Assembly (NCBI RefSeq): GCF_003670115.1
Contig: NZ_QQTY01000001.1
Location: 558,001-622,000, forward strand
DNA: 64,000 nt
Direction: 5' to 3'
DNA from: Natronorubrum halophilum
GTDB taxonomy: Archaea > Halobacteriota > Halobacteria > Halobacteriales > Natrialbaceae
The notes beneath the pieces are model-generated. The model was not told where the DNA came from. It did no database searches and saw nothing but the letters and a program-made list of their open reading frames with translations. The position numbers were made by a program, and so were the translations under genes. Positions 36,186 to 45,918 of the stretch are shown here, one piece after another. The number at the start of each line of letters is the position of its first letter. Positions within the stretch are counted from its first letter, which is position 1.

Positions 36186-36866
36186 ATGCGCGTTGCCGTC
36201 ACCGTCGACGATCGGGAACCGACGGGAGTCGTCGATGCCGTTCGCGGCCATCCCGATGTAACGGAGATCATCGTTGACCGGCTACCAGCCGGCGACCTTG
36301 CGATCGATTCGGTCGGCTTCGAACGCAAAACGCTCAGAGACTACGTCAACAGCACGATGAGCCGGTCGGGTTCCGATCTGACCGATCAGGTCGAACGGAT
36401 GACCGCCGCTTACGACCACTCCTACGTCCTGCTCGAGGGAGACTTCGACGACCTCGCGTCGCTGCGAACGGCCGTCTCCCCCGAATCGGTTCGCGGCTCG
36501 ATGGCCTCGATCACGGCTCGCCACGAGGTTCCGGTCATCCCGTGTACGAATCGGACGCACCTGGTCGATTACGCGATCCGACTGGGCCGAAAGCACCTCG
36601 AGGAGCCCTCGAACCGCCAGTTAGCGGTCGGATCCGTCGCGAGTCGGCACGAACCCACGGCGAAGCGGATGTACGGCTGTATCGATGGAATCGGGCCCGG
36701 GCTCGCCACGACGCTGTACGAGCGATATCCCAGTATCCAAGCGTTGCTCGAGGCGAGCCTCGAGGATCTCGTGCGAATCGAAGGGATCGGCGAGACGCGA
36801 GCGCAGACGATCTATGCCGCGTTTCGCGAGGGTGACGGGAGAGTGAGCAGGACGGATCAGAACTAA
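36186..36866 (+). CDS. ERCC4-domain nuclease with tandem helix-hairpin-helix (XPF-like, no helicase)
   Basis: 226 aa. Residues 1-130 form the ERCC4 nuclease: VDDREP and the metal motif E46-R47-K48-x3-D52 within GFERKTLRDYVN. Residues ~165-215 form a (HhH)2 DNA-binding module (IDGIGPGLATTLYERYPS and IEGIGETRAQTIYAAF). There is no helicase domain, unlike Hef. It should cut branched or flap DNA at repair or replication forks, probably as a dimer. Confidence 0.9.
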   Translation: MRVAVTVDDREPTGVVDAVRGHPDVTEIIVDRLPAGDLAIDSVGFERKTLRDYVNSTMSRSGSDLTDQVERMTAAYDHSYVLLEGDFDDLASLRTAVSPESVRGSMASITARHEVPVIPCTNRTHLVDYAIRLGRKHLEEPSNRQLAVGSVASRHEPTAKRMYGCIDGIGPGLATTLYERYPSIQALLEASLEDLVRIEGIGETRAQTIYAAFREGDGRVSRTDQN

Positions 36867-36924
36867 CGCACAGCCGCTGGAGCGCGGTTTCAGCCCGTGT
36901 GGCAGGCTTTTTCAGTACCGTTCG

Positions 36925-37779
36925 TTAGGCGTACTTCTTCCACACCTCGCTCATCGGCACCCACCCCTCCTCGGGATCGACGCGGCCCGCGAGGACGGCG
37001 TTGAGGACGGCACCCAAGAGGAGACAGAGGCCGCCGAGGTAGACCCAGGTGAGGACGAGCAAGATGGCACCGGCGATACCGAACAGCGCGACGCTCCCGG
37101 AAGTCGCGACGTAGATTCGGAAGCCGACCGCCAGAACGGTCCAGGAGAGGGCGGCGAACGCCGTTCCCGGCAGTACTTCGCCCACCGAGACGTCGAGTTG
37201 GGGAAAGAGGTAGTACATCGGGAGAAAGACGGCCAGCAGCAGGCCAGCGAGCAGCGCTGTACTGGCGGTAGTCGCCCAGATTCCGCCGACGAGCACCGAG
37301 AGGCTAATACCGACGACGCTGACCAGTGCGACGCCCGCTGTGAGCGTCAGCGTTACGAGCACGACATTGAGCGCCGTTACGAGCGTCACCGTCGCGGCCG
37401 TGTTCATGTACGACTCGCTCTTTCTCGAGCCGTAGACGTCCGTAAACGCGCTGTTTACGGCCTGGAACAGACGGACCGCGCTCCAGAGTAAGATGACCAG
37501 TGCGAGCAGCGCCGCCCGTAACCGGTTAGCACCGGTCCCGACGGCCCCCTCGAGTCCGCCGTCGGTTACCGTCCCCTCGAGACCGGTCGCCGTCTCGAGG
37601 GTCTCGATCAGTGGCTCGAGCGAGTCGACGAGCGTGATCCCGACGAGCGCGAGGATGACCAGCGGGACGAGGGTGTTGAACGCGTGGTAGGCCAGCCCAG
37701 CGGATTTGACGCTGATCTGGCGTTCGCGAGCGACTGCGGCGACGTCACGAACGAGTGAGCGGGGACTCGAGTCGGCCAT
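36925..37779 (-). CDS. YihY/BrkB-family membrane protein
   Basis: 284 aa with six hydrophobic segments, starting with a cytoplasmic stretch SVKSAGLAYHAFNTLVPLVIL that matches the YihY/virulence-factor-BrkB family (uncertain transporter or envelope role; formerly misnamed ribonuclease BN). The conserved LLWSAVRLFQAVNSAFTDVYGS loop is present. The C-terminus is short. Monocistronic. Confidence 0.88.
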   Translation of the reverse strand: MADSSPRSLVRDVAAVARERQISVKSAGLAYHAFNTLVPLVILALVGITLVDSLEPLIETLETATGLEGTVTDGGLEGAVGTGANRLRAALLALVILLWSAVRLFQAVNSAFTDVYGSRKSESYMNTAATVTLVTALNVVLVTLTLTAGVALVSVVGISLSVLVGGIWATTASTALLAGLLLAVFLPMYYLFPQLDVSVGEVLPGTAFAALSWTVLAVGFRIYVATSGSVALFGIAGAILLVLTWVYLGGLCLLLGAVLNAVLAGRVDPEEGWVPMSEVWKKYA

Positions 37780-37880
37780 GTTTCCATATCGACGGAGGCC
37801 CGGAAATTGCTTTGGCCGGCACGGAGCGTACTACGGCGGAACGGCTCGCAGCAAAAACGGTGGCCGGTGCGCGGGAAGCG

Positions 37881-38087
37881 CTATTCGTCGTGGACGACCG
37901 ACTGCACGTGGCCGACTACGCCGTTTTTCAGTTCGACCGTCGGTCCTTCAGGGTCGTCTTCGTAGATCGTCGCGACCTCGCCGATGATCGGCTCCTGATC
38001 CTCGGATCGAACGTCCTGGTCCCCCTGAACGATCTCGACGGTGAGTCCCTGTCGCAGGTCCTCGGCGGTTGGTCGTTCGTTGGACAT
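37881..38087 (-). CDS. YwbE/DUF2196-like small protein
   Basis: 68 aa from the ATG at 38087. LRQGLTVEIVQGDQDVRSED, then GEVATIYEDDPEGPTVELKNGVVGHVQ: the pattern of the YwbE family (DUF2196), a small beta-rich protein of unknown function, here with an acidic haloarchaeal surface. A longer frame to 38153 is possible but less likely. Confidence 0.75.
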   Translation of the reverse strand: MSNERPTAEDLRQGLTVEIVQGDQDVRSEDQEPIIGEVATIYEDDPEGPTVELKNGVVGHVQSVVHDE

Positions 38088-38188
38088 GGCAAAATGTGGG
38101 TCGGTTGCGTCGAAAAGGATAATGCCTGCATTCGCCTCGGATATGACCTCCACTCGCGGCGGACGGCGACGCTGTCCTCGGCTCGTGA

Positions 38189-38620
38189 CTACTCGTCGTC
38201 GAACTCGAGAGCCACCGAGTTGATGCAGTAGCGCTTTCCGGTGGGTTCGGGGCCGTCGTCGAAAACGTGGCCGAGGTGACCGCCGCAGTTCGCACAGACG
38301 ACCTCCGTGCGTCGCATCCCGTGGCTGGTATCCCGACGAGTCTCGACGTGGCCGTCGTCGACATCGTAGAAGCTGGGCCAGCCGCAGCCGGATTCGAACT
38401 TCGTCTCGGAGTCGAACAGTTCGGCTCCACAGCCGGCACAGACGTAACTTCCGTCGGCCTTGTGATCGACGTACTCTCCGCTGAATGGGGCTTCAGTCCC
38501 GGCTTCCCGAAGGATTCGATACTCCTCCTCGCTCAGTTCGGATCGCCACTCGGCATCCGACGTGGGGCGATCGCTGCTGGAGGCACTCTCTTGGGAATGT
38601 TCGTTCGTTTCGTGTTCCAT
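38189..38620 (-). CDS. msrB: Peptide-methionine (R)-S-oxide reductase MsrB
   Basis: 143 aa from the ATG at 38620. Zinc knuckles CAGC and CANC, the substrate loop GCGWPSF and the catalytic cysteine in [11 protein letters not shown] are all present. It reduces methionine-R-sulfoxide in proteins. The N-terminal ~25 residues ([15 protein letters not shown]) are a hydrophilic tail without a signal peptide, so it is cytoplasmic. Confidence 0.94.
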   Translation of the reverse strand: MEHETNEHSQESASSSDRPTSDAEWRSELSEEEYRILREAGTEAPFSGEYVDHKADGSYVCAGCGAELFDSETKFESGCGWPSFYDVDDGHVETRRDTSHGMRRTEVVCANCGGHLGHVFDDGPEPTGKRYCINSVALEFDDE

Positions 38621-38674
38621 GCACTGAACTAGACGCGTGAGCCCCAAGAGTCTGTCTGCGTTTCGGCGACAGAT

Positions 38675-38836
38675 TTACCGACTCGTGATTACGTCCGTGC
38701 TCAGACAGTCGGGACACTGTGTCATCCGACCCAGTTTCGGGACGTCGATGCGCTGCCACGCGTCGTCTCCGCCGGGGGCTTCGAATCCACAGTTTCGACA
38801 CCGCGACTGGCCGATACTGGCTGATTCGCTCACCAT
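38675..38836 (-). CDS. Zinc-finger micro-protein (53 aa)
   Basis: From the ATG at 38836: CRNCG and CPDC knuckles separated by ~27 residues (RCRNCGFEAPGGDDAWQR, then MTQCPDCLSTDVITS), a zinc-ribbon layout. Haloarchaeal genomes encode many such CPxCG-type micro-proteins, some shown to affect motility or stress. No function can be given for this one. Confidence 0.7.
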   Translation of the reverse strand: MVSESASIGQSRCRNCGFEAPGGDDAWQRIDVPKLGRMTQCPDCLSTDVITSR

Positions 38837-38929
38837 ACGCGATACTATGGTACCCTCTCGCATAGGCATTGTTCACGCTATTCCAGAACGTCCGAAGAAC
38901 TGACCGGTTCTCGGATCGATCGATACCCG

Positions 38930-39502
38930 TCAGTCGGAGTGCGACGAAAACGGTTCGATTCGGCTCTGTCCGTAAGTCGTCGTTCCGCCGGATGACTGAT
39001 CGGTACCCTCGTCAGTACATCCATCGCCGCCCACGGACGACATCCGCTCCTCGTCATCAACGAGCGCGTCGATCCGGTCGACGACGTCGACCGTCCGCTC
39101 GCCGTCGCGACAGGGGGCGACGTGGAGGAGATCGCCATCGTCGTCGAACTCCGCGAGTGCGACCGTCGGCAGTTTCCAGACGTCGTGACACTCGCTCGTG
39201 ATCGTCGATTCGATATGCGTCTCTCGAAAGAACGGCTCGAGTCGTCGACCGGTACGAGCGGCCCACGACTCGAACGCCTGAAGTCGCGTTTCGATCCGCC
39301 GAAGGTGCGGGATCCGTTCGGTGTGTCGGGTTTGCCCGACTTCCTTCCCCCAGACACGGACCTCGACCGACTCGATCGACTCGCAGGCCTCGAGTTCGTC
39401 GAGTCCATCGAGGGCGCGTTCCGTAAGTGGGCTCGCGCTCGCGGGTGCAAACGATCGGATCCACAACTCGACCGTCTTCGGCGTAGTACTGTGTTCGGAC
39501 AC
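38930..39502 (-). CDS. Conserved haloarchaeal protein, 'HTH domain' annotated family
   Basis: 190 aa. It opens with a strand TVELWIRSFAP, continues with SIESVEVRVWGKEVG and CHDVWKLPTVALAEFDDDGDLLHVAPC, then an acidic Gly/Ser/Thr tail. The pattern matches a family of ~180-200 aa haloarchaeal proteins often labelled as HTH-containing, although no classical HTH is visible by eye. Function unknown; isolated gene. Confidence 0.68.
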   Translation of the reverse strand: MSEHSTTPKTVELWIRSFAPASASPLTERALDGLDELEACESIESVEVRVWGKEVGQTRHTERIPHLRRIETRLQAFESWAARTGRRLEPFFRETHIESTITSECHDVWKLPTVALAEFDDDGDLLHVAPCRDGERTVDVVDRIDALVDDEERMSSVGGDGCTDEGTDQSSGGTTTYGQSRIEPFSSHSD

Positions 39503-39661
39503 GCGTTATCTGACGTGGCTGTCCACGGATGTCTACAAAAGTGTTGACGTAGCCATCATTTCTCCAGACCTATCGTCTCGAGCGACTCGTAGCGAGTGGC
39601 CGGTCGGCGGGTCGGTCCACAACGCACACATTCACGGTCCTCGGTCGCCAACCCCCTCTCA

Positions 39662-40936
39662 ATGACAGTTTCGCGAACCGTCGAACTCGAGGGCCACATC
39701 ATCGACTCGGGGACGATGGGCATGTGTTTCGGGGTCGTGATGGATATGGGCGGCGAGTTCGAAGTCGAAGAGTTCGAAGTCGGTCGCCACAAACACGCCG
39801 AGACGTACTGCCGAATGCGCGTGCTGGCCGACTCTCAGGAGAACCTGCGGGCCATTCTCCACGAACTCAACCAGCAGGGCGCGACGGTCGCCGATCCACG
39901 GGATGCGACGCTCGAGGCGGCCCCGGAAGACGGGGTCGTTCCGGTCGATTTCTATTCGACGACGAACCACCCGACGTTCGTTCGCGTCGACGGCAAGTGG
40001 GTGAAGGTCGAGGACATCGAGATGGATTGCGCCCTGATCGTTGAGCGGTCCGCCACCGCGGATCCGCGGACCGCCGATGATACCGACGGAGGCCGCGATA
40101 GCGACAGTCCGCGCGTCTACACGAAAGTCCTCAACGCCGTCGACGAGGGCGACCTCGTCGTCACCGGCGAGACTGGAATCCGTGTCGAACCGCCCGAACG
40201 CCCCCGAAACGGCGGCGGCTCCTTTGGTTTCATGCAAGGTGGCGTCTCGAGCGAGCGACCCTCCGCGTCGCTGATCGAGGATATCGCCAATGAGATCCGT
40301 GAGGTCAACGCCAACGGCGGAAACGTACTCGTCGTCTGCGGCCCGGCGATCGTCCACTCCGGCGGTCGAGACGCGCTCGCGGATCTCGTCCGTGCAGGAC
40401 ATATCGACGGACTGAGCGCCGGCAACGGGTTCGCCGTCCACGACTTGGAGCGGGACCTCTATGGAACCTCGTTAGGAGTTGATACGGAAAGTCTCGAGCA
40501 CCCGCGAAAAGGGCACAAACACCACATCTACACGATCAGCGAGATCGCCCGCCTCGGCGGGATCGAGGCCGCAGTTGACGAGGGGATCGTCGACGAGGGA
40601 GTGATGTACGAGTGCATCGAAAACGACGTCCCGTACGTTCTCGCAGGCTCTATCCGCGACGACGGCCCGCTTCCAGACACGATCACCGACTCGATCGAGG
40701 CCCAGGACGCGATCCGCGAGCAGGCTCAGCGGGCAGATCTCGTGCTCATGCTCTCGACGTTGCTCCACTCCGTCGCCGTCGGCAACTGCCTTCCCTCGAC
40801 CACCAAAACCGTCTGTGTCGACATCAATCCCGCAACGGTTACGCAGTTGCTCGATCGCGGCAGCGCACAGGCCATCGGTATGGTCACCGATATCGGGACG
40901 TTCATTCCGATGCTTCGCGACGAGTTGCTCGAATAG
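39662..40936 (+). CDS. Archaeal-type ornithine cyclodeaminase (LOR/SDH bifunctional family)
   Basis: 424 aa from the ATG at 39662. The N-terminal half (TVELEGHIIDSGTMGMCFGV) is the LOR/SDH conserved domain, and the C-terminal Rossmann-like half contains NVLVVCGPAIVHSGG and TKTVCVDINPATVTQL. This TIGR00300-type protein in methanogens is ornithine cyclodeaminase, converting ornithine to proline and ammonia with NAD; nickel-pincer or lysine-oxoglutarate-reductase roles have been proposed for relatives. An earlier frame start at 39596 is rejected. Confidence 0.85.
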   Translation: MTVSRTVELEGHIIDSGTMGMCFGVVMDMGGEFEVEEFEVGRHKHAETYCRMRVLADSQENLRAILHELNQQGATVADPRDATLEAAPEDGVVPVDFYSTTNHPTFVRVDGKWVKVEDIEMDCALIVERSATADPRTADDTDGGRDSDSPRVYTKVLNAVDEGDLVVTGETGIRVEPPERPRNGGGSFGFMQGGVSSERPSASLIEDIANEIREVNANGGNVLVVCGPAIVHSGGRDALADLVRAGHIDGLSAGNGFAVHDLERDLYGTSLGVDTESLEHPRKGHKHHIYTISEIARLGGIEAAVDEGIVDEGVMYECIENDVPYVLAGSIRDDGPLPDTITDSIEAQDAIREQAQRADLVLMLSTLLHSVAVGNCLPSTTKTVCVDINPATVTQLLDRGSAQAIGMVTDIGTFIPMLRDELLE

Positions 40937-40986
40937 CGACCGTTCCGGCAACCAGATAGTAGTACTATCCGAACAGTATCTTTCGG

Positions 40987-40996
40987 TAATTTAATA
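40987..40996 (+). promoter_or_regulatory. TATA-like element of the beta-propeller lipoprotein gene
   Basis: TAATTTAATA centred about 24-27 nt before the ATG at 41015, allowing a leaderless start. Confidence 0.4.
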
Positions 40997-41014
40997 GTTG
41001 CCCTTGGTTATATC

Positions 41015-42307
41015 ATGGAGAGACGTTCGAACCGAACGCGCCGGCAGTGGCTCGTCGCTTGTGGTGGTGCAACCGCAGGCCTGACGGCGCTCGCCGGGTG
41101 TACAGATAGTGACGACGAAGACGATTCGGGTAACGGAGACGACGAAGACGGCGACGGAGAGCAAACCGTCGACGGAGATTCCGATGAAGCGGCCAGTGGT
41201 ACGTGGCCCATGTCCCGGTTTACCGCGGACAATCGGATGGTAGCCGAAGACCGGAGCGGACCAGACGGCCCGCTCGAGGAGCGCTGGACGATCGAAATGG
41301 ACGAGGTGAATTTCTCGGGTCCCGTTGTCGGTAATGGTCTCGTATACGTCGCCGACGATCGGTCGACACTCCACGCGATCGAGCTGGCAAGCAGTGAGAC
41401 CGAGTGGGAATTCGACGACGCGGAGGCGTCACCGACGACACCAGCAGTTACCAATGATGCCATCTATTTTCTAACGGATACACTCTATGCGATCGATCCT
41501 GAGAAGGGTGATGAACTGTGGTCGATCGAATTGGGATCGAGTGGTTCTGGCGACATTCGGGTTTTTGAGGATATCGTGTACGTCCACAACGACGGAGAGT
41601 TGTACGCGATCGATGTCAGTAACGAAGCGATCATTTGGGAAGGAGAGGCCGGCGAGACGCAGGATATCGCAGTTGGAGACGACGGAACGTTCTACGTGAT
41701 TCGACGCACGAAAAATGGTCACGACTACGAAACGATAGCCTTCAATATTGGAGAAGATGATAACCAGTGGACATATTCGCCTTCAGGCAACGTTAGCTCT
41801 GGATTTGGATTACTAATTCGAGACGGAACTATCTATATTAACGAGATGGATACAGTTATAGCGATCGATGGGAAAACAGGCGAAGCCAAAGATATCATCG
41901 AATACGAACAAACTAGCGAGACTGTCCCGACCACTGGTAGTGCACCAACAATCGTGAATGGAACCCTCTATTCGGCAGCCCCAACCGGATATTCTGCAGT
42001 ACATGCAGCAGAGTTAGAGAACGGTGAAGAGCCTACTGCATGGCATTCAGATGCACTCGAGTCCGGACCAACTGGACACCAACCATTTGTCACTGATGAC
42101 ACGCTCTATATCTGGCGTGACTTTGGGTACGTACACTTGGACGCGCTAAATCCAGAAACCGGCGAGCAGCAGTGGACAACCCACACGACAGATCACCTCA
42201 ACCTAATTGGTGGTACCATCAAAGGATACGCGATACTCGAGGAGTCCGTACTATTCACGTATAGTGCTGGTTCCGGAAGCGCGATTGGCGCACTCGAGGC
42301 AGAATAG
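41015..42307 (+). CDS. Tat lipoprotein with a PQQ-type beta-propeller
   Basis: 430 aa. Tat motif TRRQWLVACGG with a lipobox LAGC (Cys29), then an acidic Asp/Glu linker. From ~75 on, repeated blades such as VVGNGLVYVADDRSTLHAIE, TNDAIYFLTDTLYAIDPEKG and DIVYVHNDGELYAIDVSN form a PQQ-like propeller (binding-site residues not certain; it may be a scaffold). The last ~600 nt are clearly AT-richer and use different codons than the first part, as if acquired from another source. Extracytoplasmic; substrate unknown. Confidence 0.85.
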   Translation: MERRSNRTRRQWLVACGGATAGLTALAGCTDSDDEDDSGNGDDEDGDGEQTVDGDSDEAASGTWPMSRFTADNRMVAEDRSGPDGPLEERWTIEMDEVNFSGPVVGNGLVYVADDRSTLHAIELASSETEWEFDDAEASPTTPAVTNDAIYFLTDTLYAIDPEKGDELWSIELGSSGSGDIRVFEDIVYVHNDGELYAIDVSNEAIIWEGEAGETQDIAVGDDGTFYVIRRTKNGHDYETIAFNIGEDDNQWTYSPSGNVSSGFGLLIRDGTIYINEMDTVIAIDGKTGEAKDIIEYEQTSETVPTTGSAPTIVNGTLYSAAPTGYSAVHAAELENGEEPTAWHSDALESGPTGHQPFVTDDTLYIWRDFGYVHLDALNPETGEQQWTTHTTDHLNLIGGTIKGYAILEESVLFTYSAGSGSAIGALEAE

Positions 42308-42429
42308 CCACTGACGACACTGCAGTCTGTTTTCATCACACAACAAATAGCAGCAACGGAAGTGTTATTTTAAACTGTTAACTCATTTGCTGCTGGGTTA
42401 CAGAGAGATGAAACCGGTCGAATCAGTAT

Positions 42430-45400
42430 CTAATCTTCATCGTCAGGATTCTGGGGTCCGATGTCGGCATACTCATCACTCTCTACGGGTTCTTCCATTG
42501 CGACTGTCTCCCCATCGAGAGCATTTAACAGTGTACTGAATCCAATATCTTCACCGAACGCCGGGTCACCGGTGTTCGGCGGTGCACCTGTCTGCATCGG
42601 TATGAGTCCGGGCATAACGATCACGATCTCGAGGGAGGTATCGAACTCGATCGGTTCTACCTCGCCGATCTTTCGTTCAACACCGTCGCCGAAGTCAACG
42701 TCGACATCCATCCGATCGCGGACGTACGTCGTACTCTCACCGCCGGTTGGATCGCCCGCCGTCGCACTGATCTCGAAGCGGGAGTATTCACCGTTGATAT
42801 CGACGTTGTAGCTGTTCGCCTGTAAGACGTACAGCGCCGGTGGCCACGGAATGAGTGGTATTCCAGGTGTCGGGAGGCGCTGGGTGTATCTGGCTCCGAG
42901 CGTCGCGTGTTCTCCGTCGATGTCGTTGTCCATGACCGTAGAGTTCGGCGGACGAACCGACGCGACTTCGTCACCGCTGACCGTCTCAAGATCCATGTAC
43001 GTCGGCGAGCCGGAGACTTCGAACTGCATCTCCTCCATGAGATCCGATCCCTCGAGATTACCGCTCCGCTCCTCGACATCACCGGTGAAGATATCCTGAA
43101 TGAACCCGAGGGAGTCGTCGAGTGTGCTATCGCCACTGGACATCGCGCCGCCGACGTCGTCAACCGTCCCCTCGTGGAACTCGGTCAGTGCTTCGATTCG
43201 ATCGGTAAGAACGTCGAAGTATGCCCGTCGGACCTCCATCCGAATCAAGTCCGGAACGTTCTCGTACGACCCCGTCGCCATAACATCGTCCTCGACGCTC
43301 ACGACCTCGTCTTCGAGTTCGTTGAAGGGAGAATCGCCACTCAGGAACTCGAGCCGTTCGGCCGTAACTGGGTCCGTTTCTCTCTTGACGAGTGCGTTTA
43401 TCTCGTAGAGGTCGTCTCGTAGCCACGTCTCGAGTTCGCCCTCGTCGAGATCCGATCCGCTCTCGAGATCACTGAAGTCGTAGCTCGTCGAACTGGCTCC
43501 GTTGATCGAGTTTTCGATCGTGCTCTCGACCTCGTCCTCGGGGCTCTCGTTAGCGTCCGGAATATCGATGGTCGGTATCGAGTCGGTGATTCTGGCTTCG
43601 ATCTGGTCTTCGAGACTGTCAGCCGGATCGAGCGAGCCTATATCGAGCAACGTTTCGAGTGAATCGACGACGACGGGTTCGAAGTTATCGGGATCCGGGA
43701 GCCCCGCGATATCGCCACGCTCGTCGTACCCCTCCCCGCCCTCGAAATCGTCGTGAATTCTGCTCTCGGGGACCTCGAGATCGTCTACGAGATCGGCGTC
43801 GATATCAACCTCGGTGGAAACGGTTTGTGTTTCTGGAGATCGAACCTCGGTTTTCGTGTCGCTCCCGTTTTCCGTGGTGTTTTCGAAGAACGAGGTCTCC
43901 TGATACTCGAACTCGACGTCGATGCCGAGACTGTGGACGTCACGGTCGGAGTAGTCGCCCTGGGTGGTTTGCCAGTCTTGCGACAGCGAAACATCGACAT
44001 CCTCGAGAGTCTCGTACCTGTACTCCGAATACTCGTACGAATAGTTCTCCGGAGAATCGCTCCGATCTGTCGGGAGCGACCAGAACGACGTACTCGTCGT
44101 TCGATCGACGTCGATATCGTATACTCTATCGATGTACTCGTCTTCCATGGAACTACCGGCGAAACCCTCGTCGTAACCGATCGGTGACGCACTGCCATCG
44201 ATCTCGTCGGGATTCATCTCGCCGGGCAGCTCTTGCAGTTCGTCGGATAACGAGCCGACTCCGATCAGTTCGTAGTACGCGATATCCGCCATATCGTTCG
44301 GCGTAACCTCCTCTTTCGTCGTCAGTGGATCCATGTCGCCGAACATGCCGTCGATGATCTCGGCTAACGACGGTGCGTCGGGGAAGTCGCCGTCTTTGTC
44401 ACCGAAGATATACTCGCGAAAGTCGTTACAGACCGTCTCCTGGAGGTCCGGGTCATCGAAGTAATCGAACACCCCTGCATCCGCTTCGAGCTCTTCAAGC
44501 GCCGCGTCGTCTTCCGGCGTGAGAACAGCGGCGTGTGACTGGTCGACCGCAACCGTCTCCGAGTAATCCTCGTAGCCCTCGGTGAAGATTTCGAGCGTGA
44601 ACTCCGTCTGATCGTCCTCGAGATCGATCGATCCGTCGACGCTTTCTTCGTAGACGAGTCCGTCGTTCGTCCAGATGTGGACGTCTGCGCCTTCGATCGG
44701 CTCTCCGGACGAATCGTAGATGTCGATCGATCGATCCGTCGATGAAACGAGGCTGACCGTGAGACGGTCGTTCGTCTCGTCGAACTCGATACGCTGCTCG
44801 AATCGCTCGTGATCGTCTTTCACGACCACGACGTCGTACGTTCCCGGCTTGTCCAGTTCGAACGAGACGTCACCAGAGGCGTCCGTCTCCCCCCGACGTT
44901 CTCCGCCGACGGATACGGTTGCACCGCCTCCCTCCCCGACTGAGACCGTCGCCTCAAACGTATCCTCCCCGTCATCGTCACCACCGCCAGCCATTTCGTC
45001 GATCATATCCGCGGTGAGACACGCCCACGCTGGACGCATCACGCGGTCGGCGTACGGATCGACAGTACCGTCACCGAATACTTCCTTCTGGACACCGAAG
45101 ATTGCGTCATTCGCCATTACCTCCGTGTGATTGTGTTTAAGAATTTCGTCGAACGTCCATTCTTGCTGTTCTGTACCTCTCCCTGAATCCATTCGATTAA
45201 TGAACGATTTGAAGTACGCCATCGGATAGAGGCGCGCGGCCGTCTTGTGTGCCAAATTATCGAGATTGGACGGCTCACCTTCGAAGAAGCCTTCATTGAG
45301 ACTCTCGTTGAACTCCTGAGTCTTCTCCTGCAACTCGAGAATCGGCGTGCCGACGGTGACGGTGAGATCCTCGAACGTCCGCTCGCTGATGACCCGATCG

Positions 45401-45918
45401 TCGTTCTCAAGCGTGATCGTTACGTCCTCGAGAGAGACCTGGATCATGCCGTCGTCGGGGTGATCGATGTCGATCTCGTCGTCTGCATCGCCGACCGCGG
45501 TGGCGGGATCGCTGGAGAGACCGTCGACGGATACCGTCGTTTCGGCATCGCCGATCTCCTGCCCGGCGTTCGGCAGCGCTTCCTCCGCTTCCAGGTAGAT
45601 CAGGAGTTTGAGATACGTCTTGAATACCTCGTCGGGATCGCCATCGAGGGTATCCAGATCGGAGGTCATCAGGGGTTGTGCTGCGGCCTGGTGGGTCGCG
45701 GCGACGACGGCACCGCGGAGTTCGTTCTGGGCGGCCGACTCCGTCCGGTCCATCGCGAGCGTCTGATCGACGGAAGTCTCGGGCGTATCGCGTGACTCGA
45801 GCACACCGACGATCATAACGCTGCTAACCAGTAGCAATACGCCGATGATCGCGAAGGGAACTCGAGCGCGGTCGTCGATCGAAATCGTTTGTGGACGAGA
45901 TCCTGTCATGGGTTCCAC
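42430..45918 (-). CDS. Very large surface protein of the pilin-associated operon (DUF7286-like) with Ig-like inserts
   Basis: 1162 aa. One N-terminal TM (~20-42) tethers a giant acidic exterior part. Residues ~312-395 and ~396-470 are two Ig-like/carboxypeptidase-regulatory-like modules (RRGETDASGDVSFELDKPGT; SSGEPIEGADVHIWTNDG), flanked by single cysteines at ~300 and ~497. The rest is Asp/Glu-rich with repeated tyrosines. It resembles the DUF7286 family that accompanies haloarchaeal type IV-like pilus gene sets (number from memory). Last gene of the operon; its start overlaps the upstream stop by 13 nt. Confidence 0.72.
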   Translation of the reverse strand: MEPMTGSRPQTISIDDRARVPFAIIGVLLLVSSVMIVGVLESRDTPETSVDQTLAMDRTESAAQNELRGAVVAATHQAAAQPLMTSDLDTLDGDPDEVFKTYLKLLIYLEAEEALPNAGQEIGDAETTVSVDGLSSDPATAVGDADDEIDIDHPDDGMIQVSLEDVTITLENDDRVISERTFEDLTVTVGTPILELQEKTQEFNESLNEGFFEGEPSNLDNLAHKTAARLYPMAYFKSFINRMDSGRGTEQQEWTFDEILKHNHTEVMANDAIFGVQKEVFGDGTVDPYADRVMRPAWACLTADMIDEMAGGGDDDGEDTFEATVSVGEGGGATVSVGGERRGETDASGDVSFELDKPGTYDVVVVKDDHERFEQRIEFDETNDRLTVSLVSSTDRSIDIYDSSGEPIEGADVHIWTNDGLVYEESVDGSIDLEDDQTEFTLEIFTEGYEDYSETVAVDQSHAAVLTPEDDAALEELEADAGVFDYFDDPDLQETVCNDFREYIFGDKDGDFPDAPSLAEIIDGMFGDMDPLTTKEEVTPNDMADIAYYELIGVGSLSDELQELPGEMNPDEIDGSASPIGYDEGFAGSSMEDEYIDRVYDIDVDRTTSTSFWSLPTDRSDSPENYSYEYSEYRYETLEDVDVSLSQDWQTTQGDYSDRDVHSLGIDVEFEYQETSFFENTTENGSDTKTEVRSPETQTVSTEVDIDADLVDDLEVPESRIHDDFEGGEGYDERGDIAGLPDPDNFEPVVVDSLETLLDIGSLDPADSLEDQIEARITDSIPTIDIPDANESPEDEVESTIENSINGASSTSYDFSDLESGSDLDEGELETWLRDDLYEINALVKRETDPVTAERLEFLSGDSPFNELEDEVVSVEDDVMATGSYENVPDLIRMEVRRAYFDVLTDRIEALTEFHEGTVDDVGGAMSSGDSTLDDSLGFIQDIFTGDVEERSGNLEGSDLMEEMQFEVSGSPTYMDLETVSGDEVASVRPPNSTVMDNDIDGEHATLGARYTQRLPTPGIPLIPWPPALYVLQANSYNVDINGEYSRFEISATAGDPTGGESTTYVRDRMDVDVDFGDGVERKIGEVEPIEFDTSLEIVIVMPGLIPMQTGAPPNTGDPAFGEDIGFSTLLNALDGETVAMEEPVESDEYADIGPQNPDDED

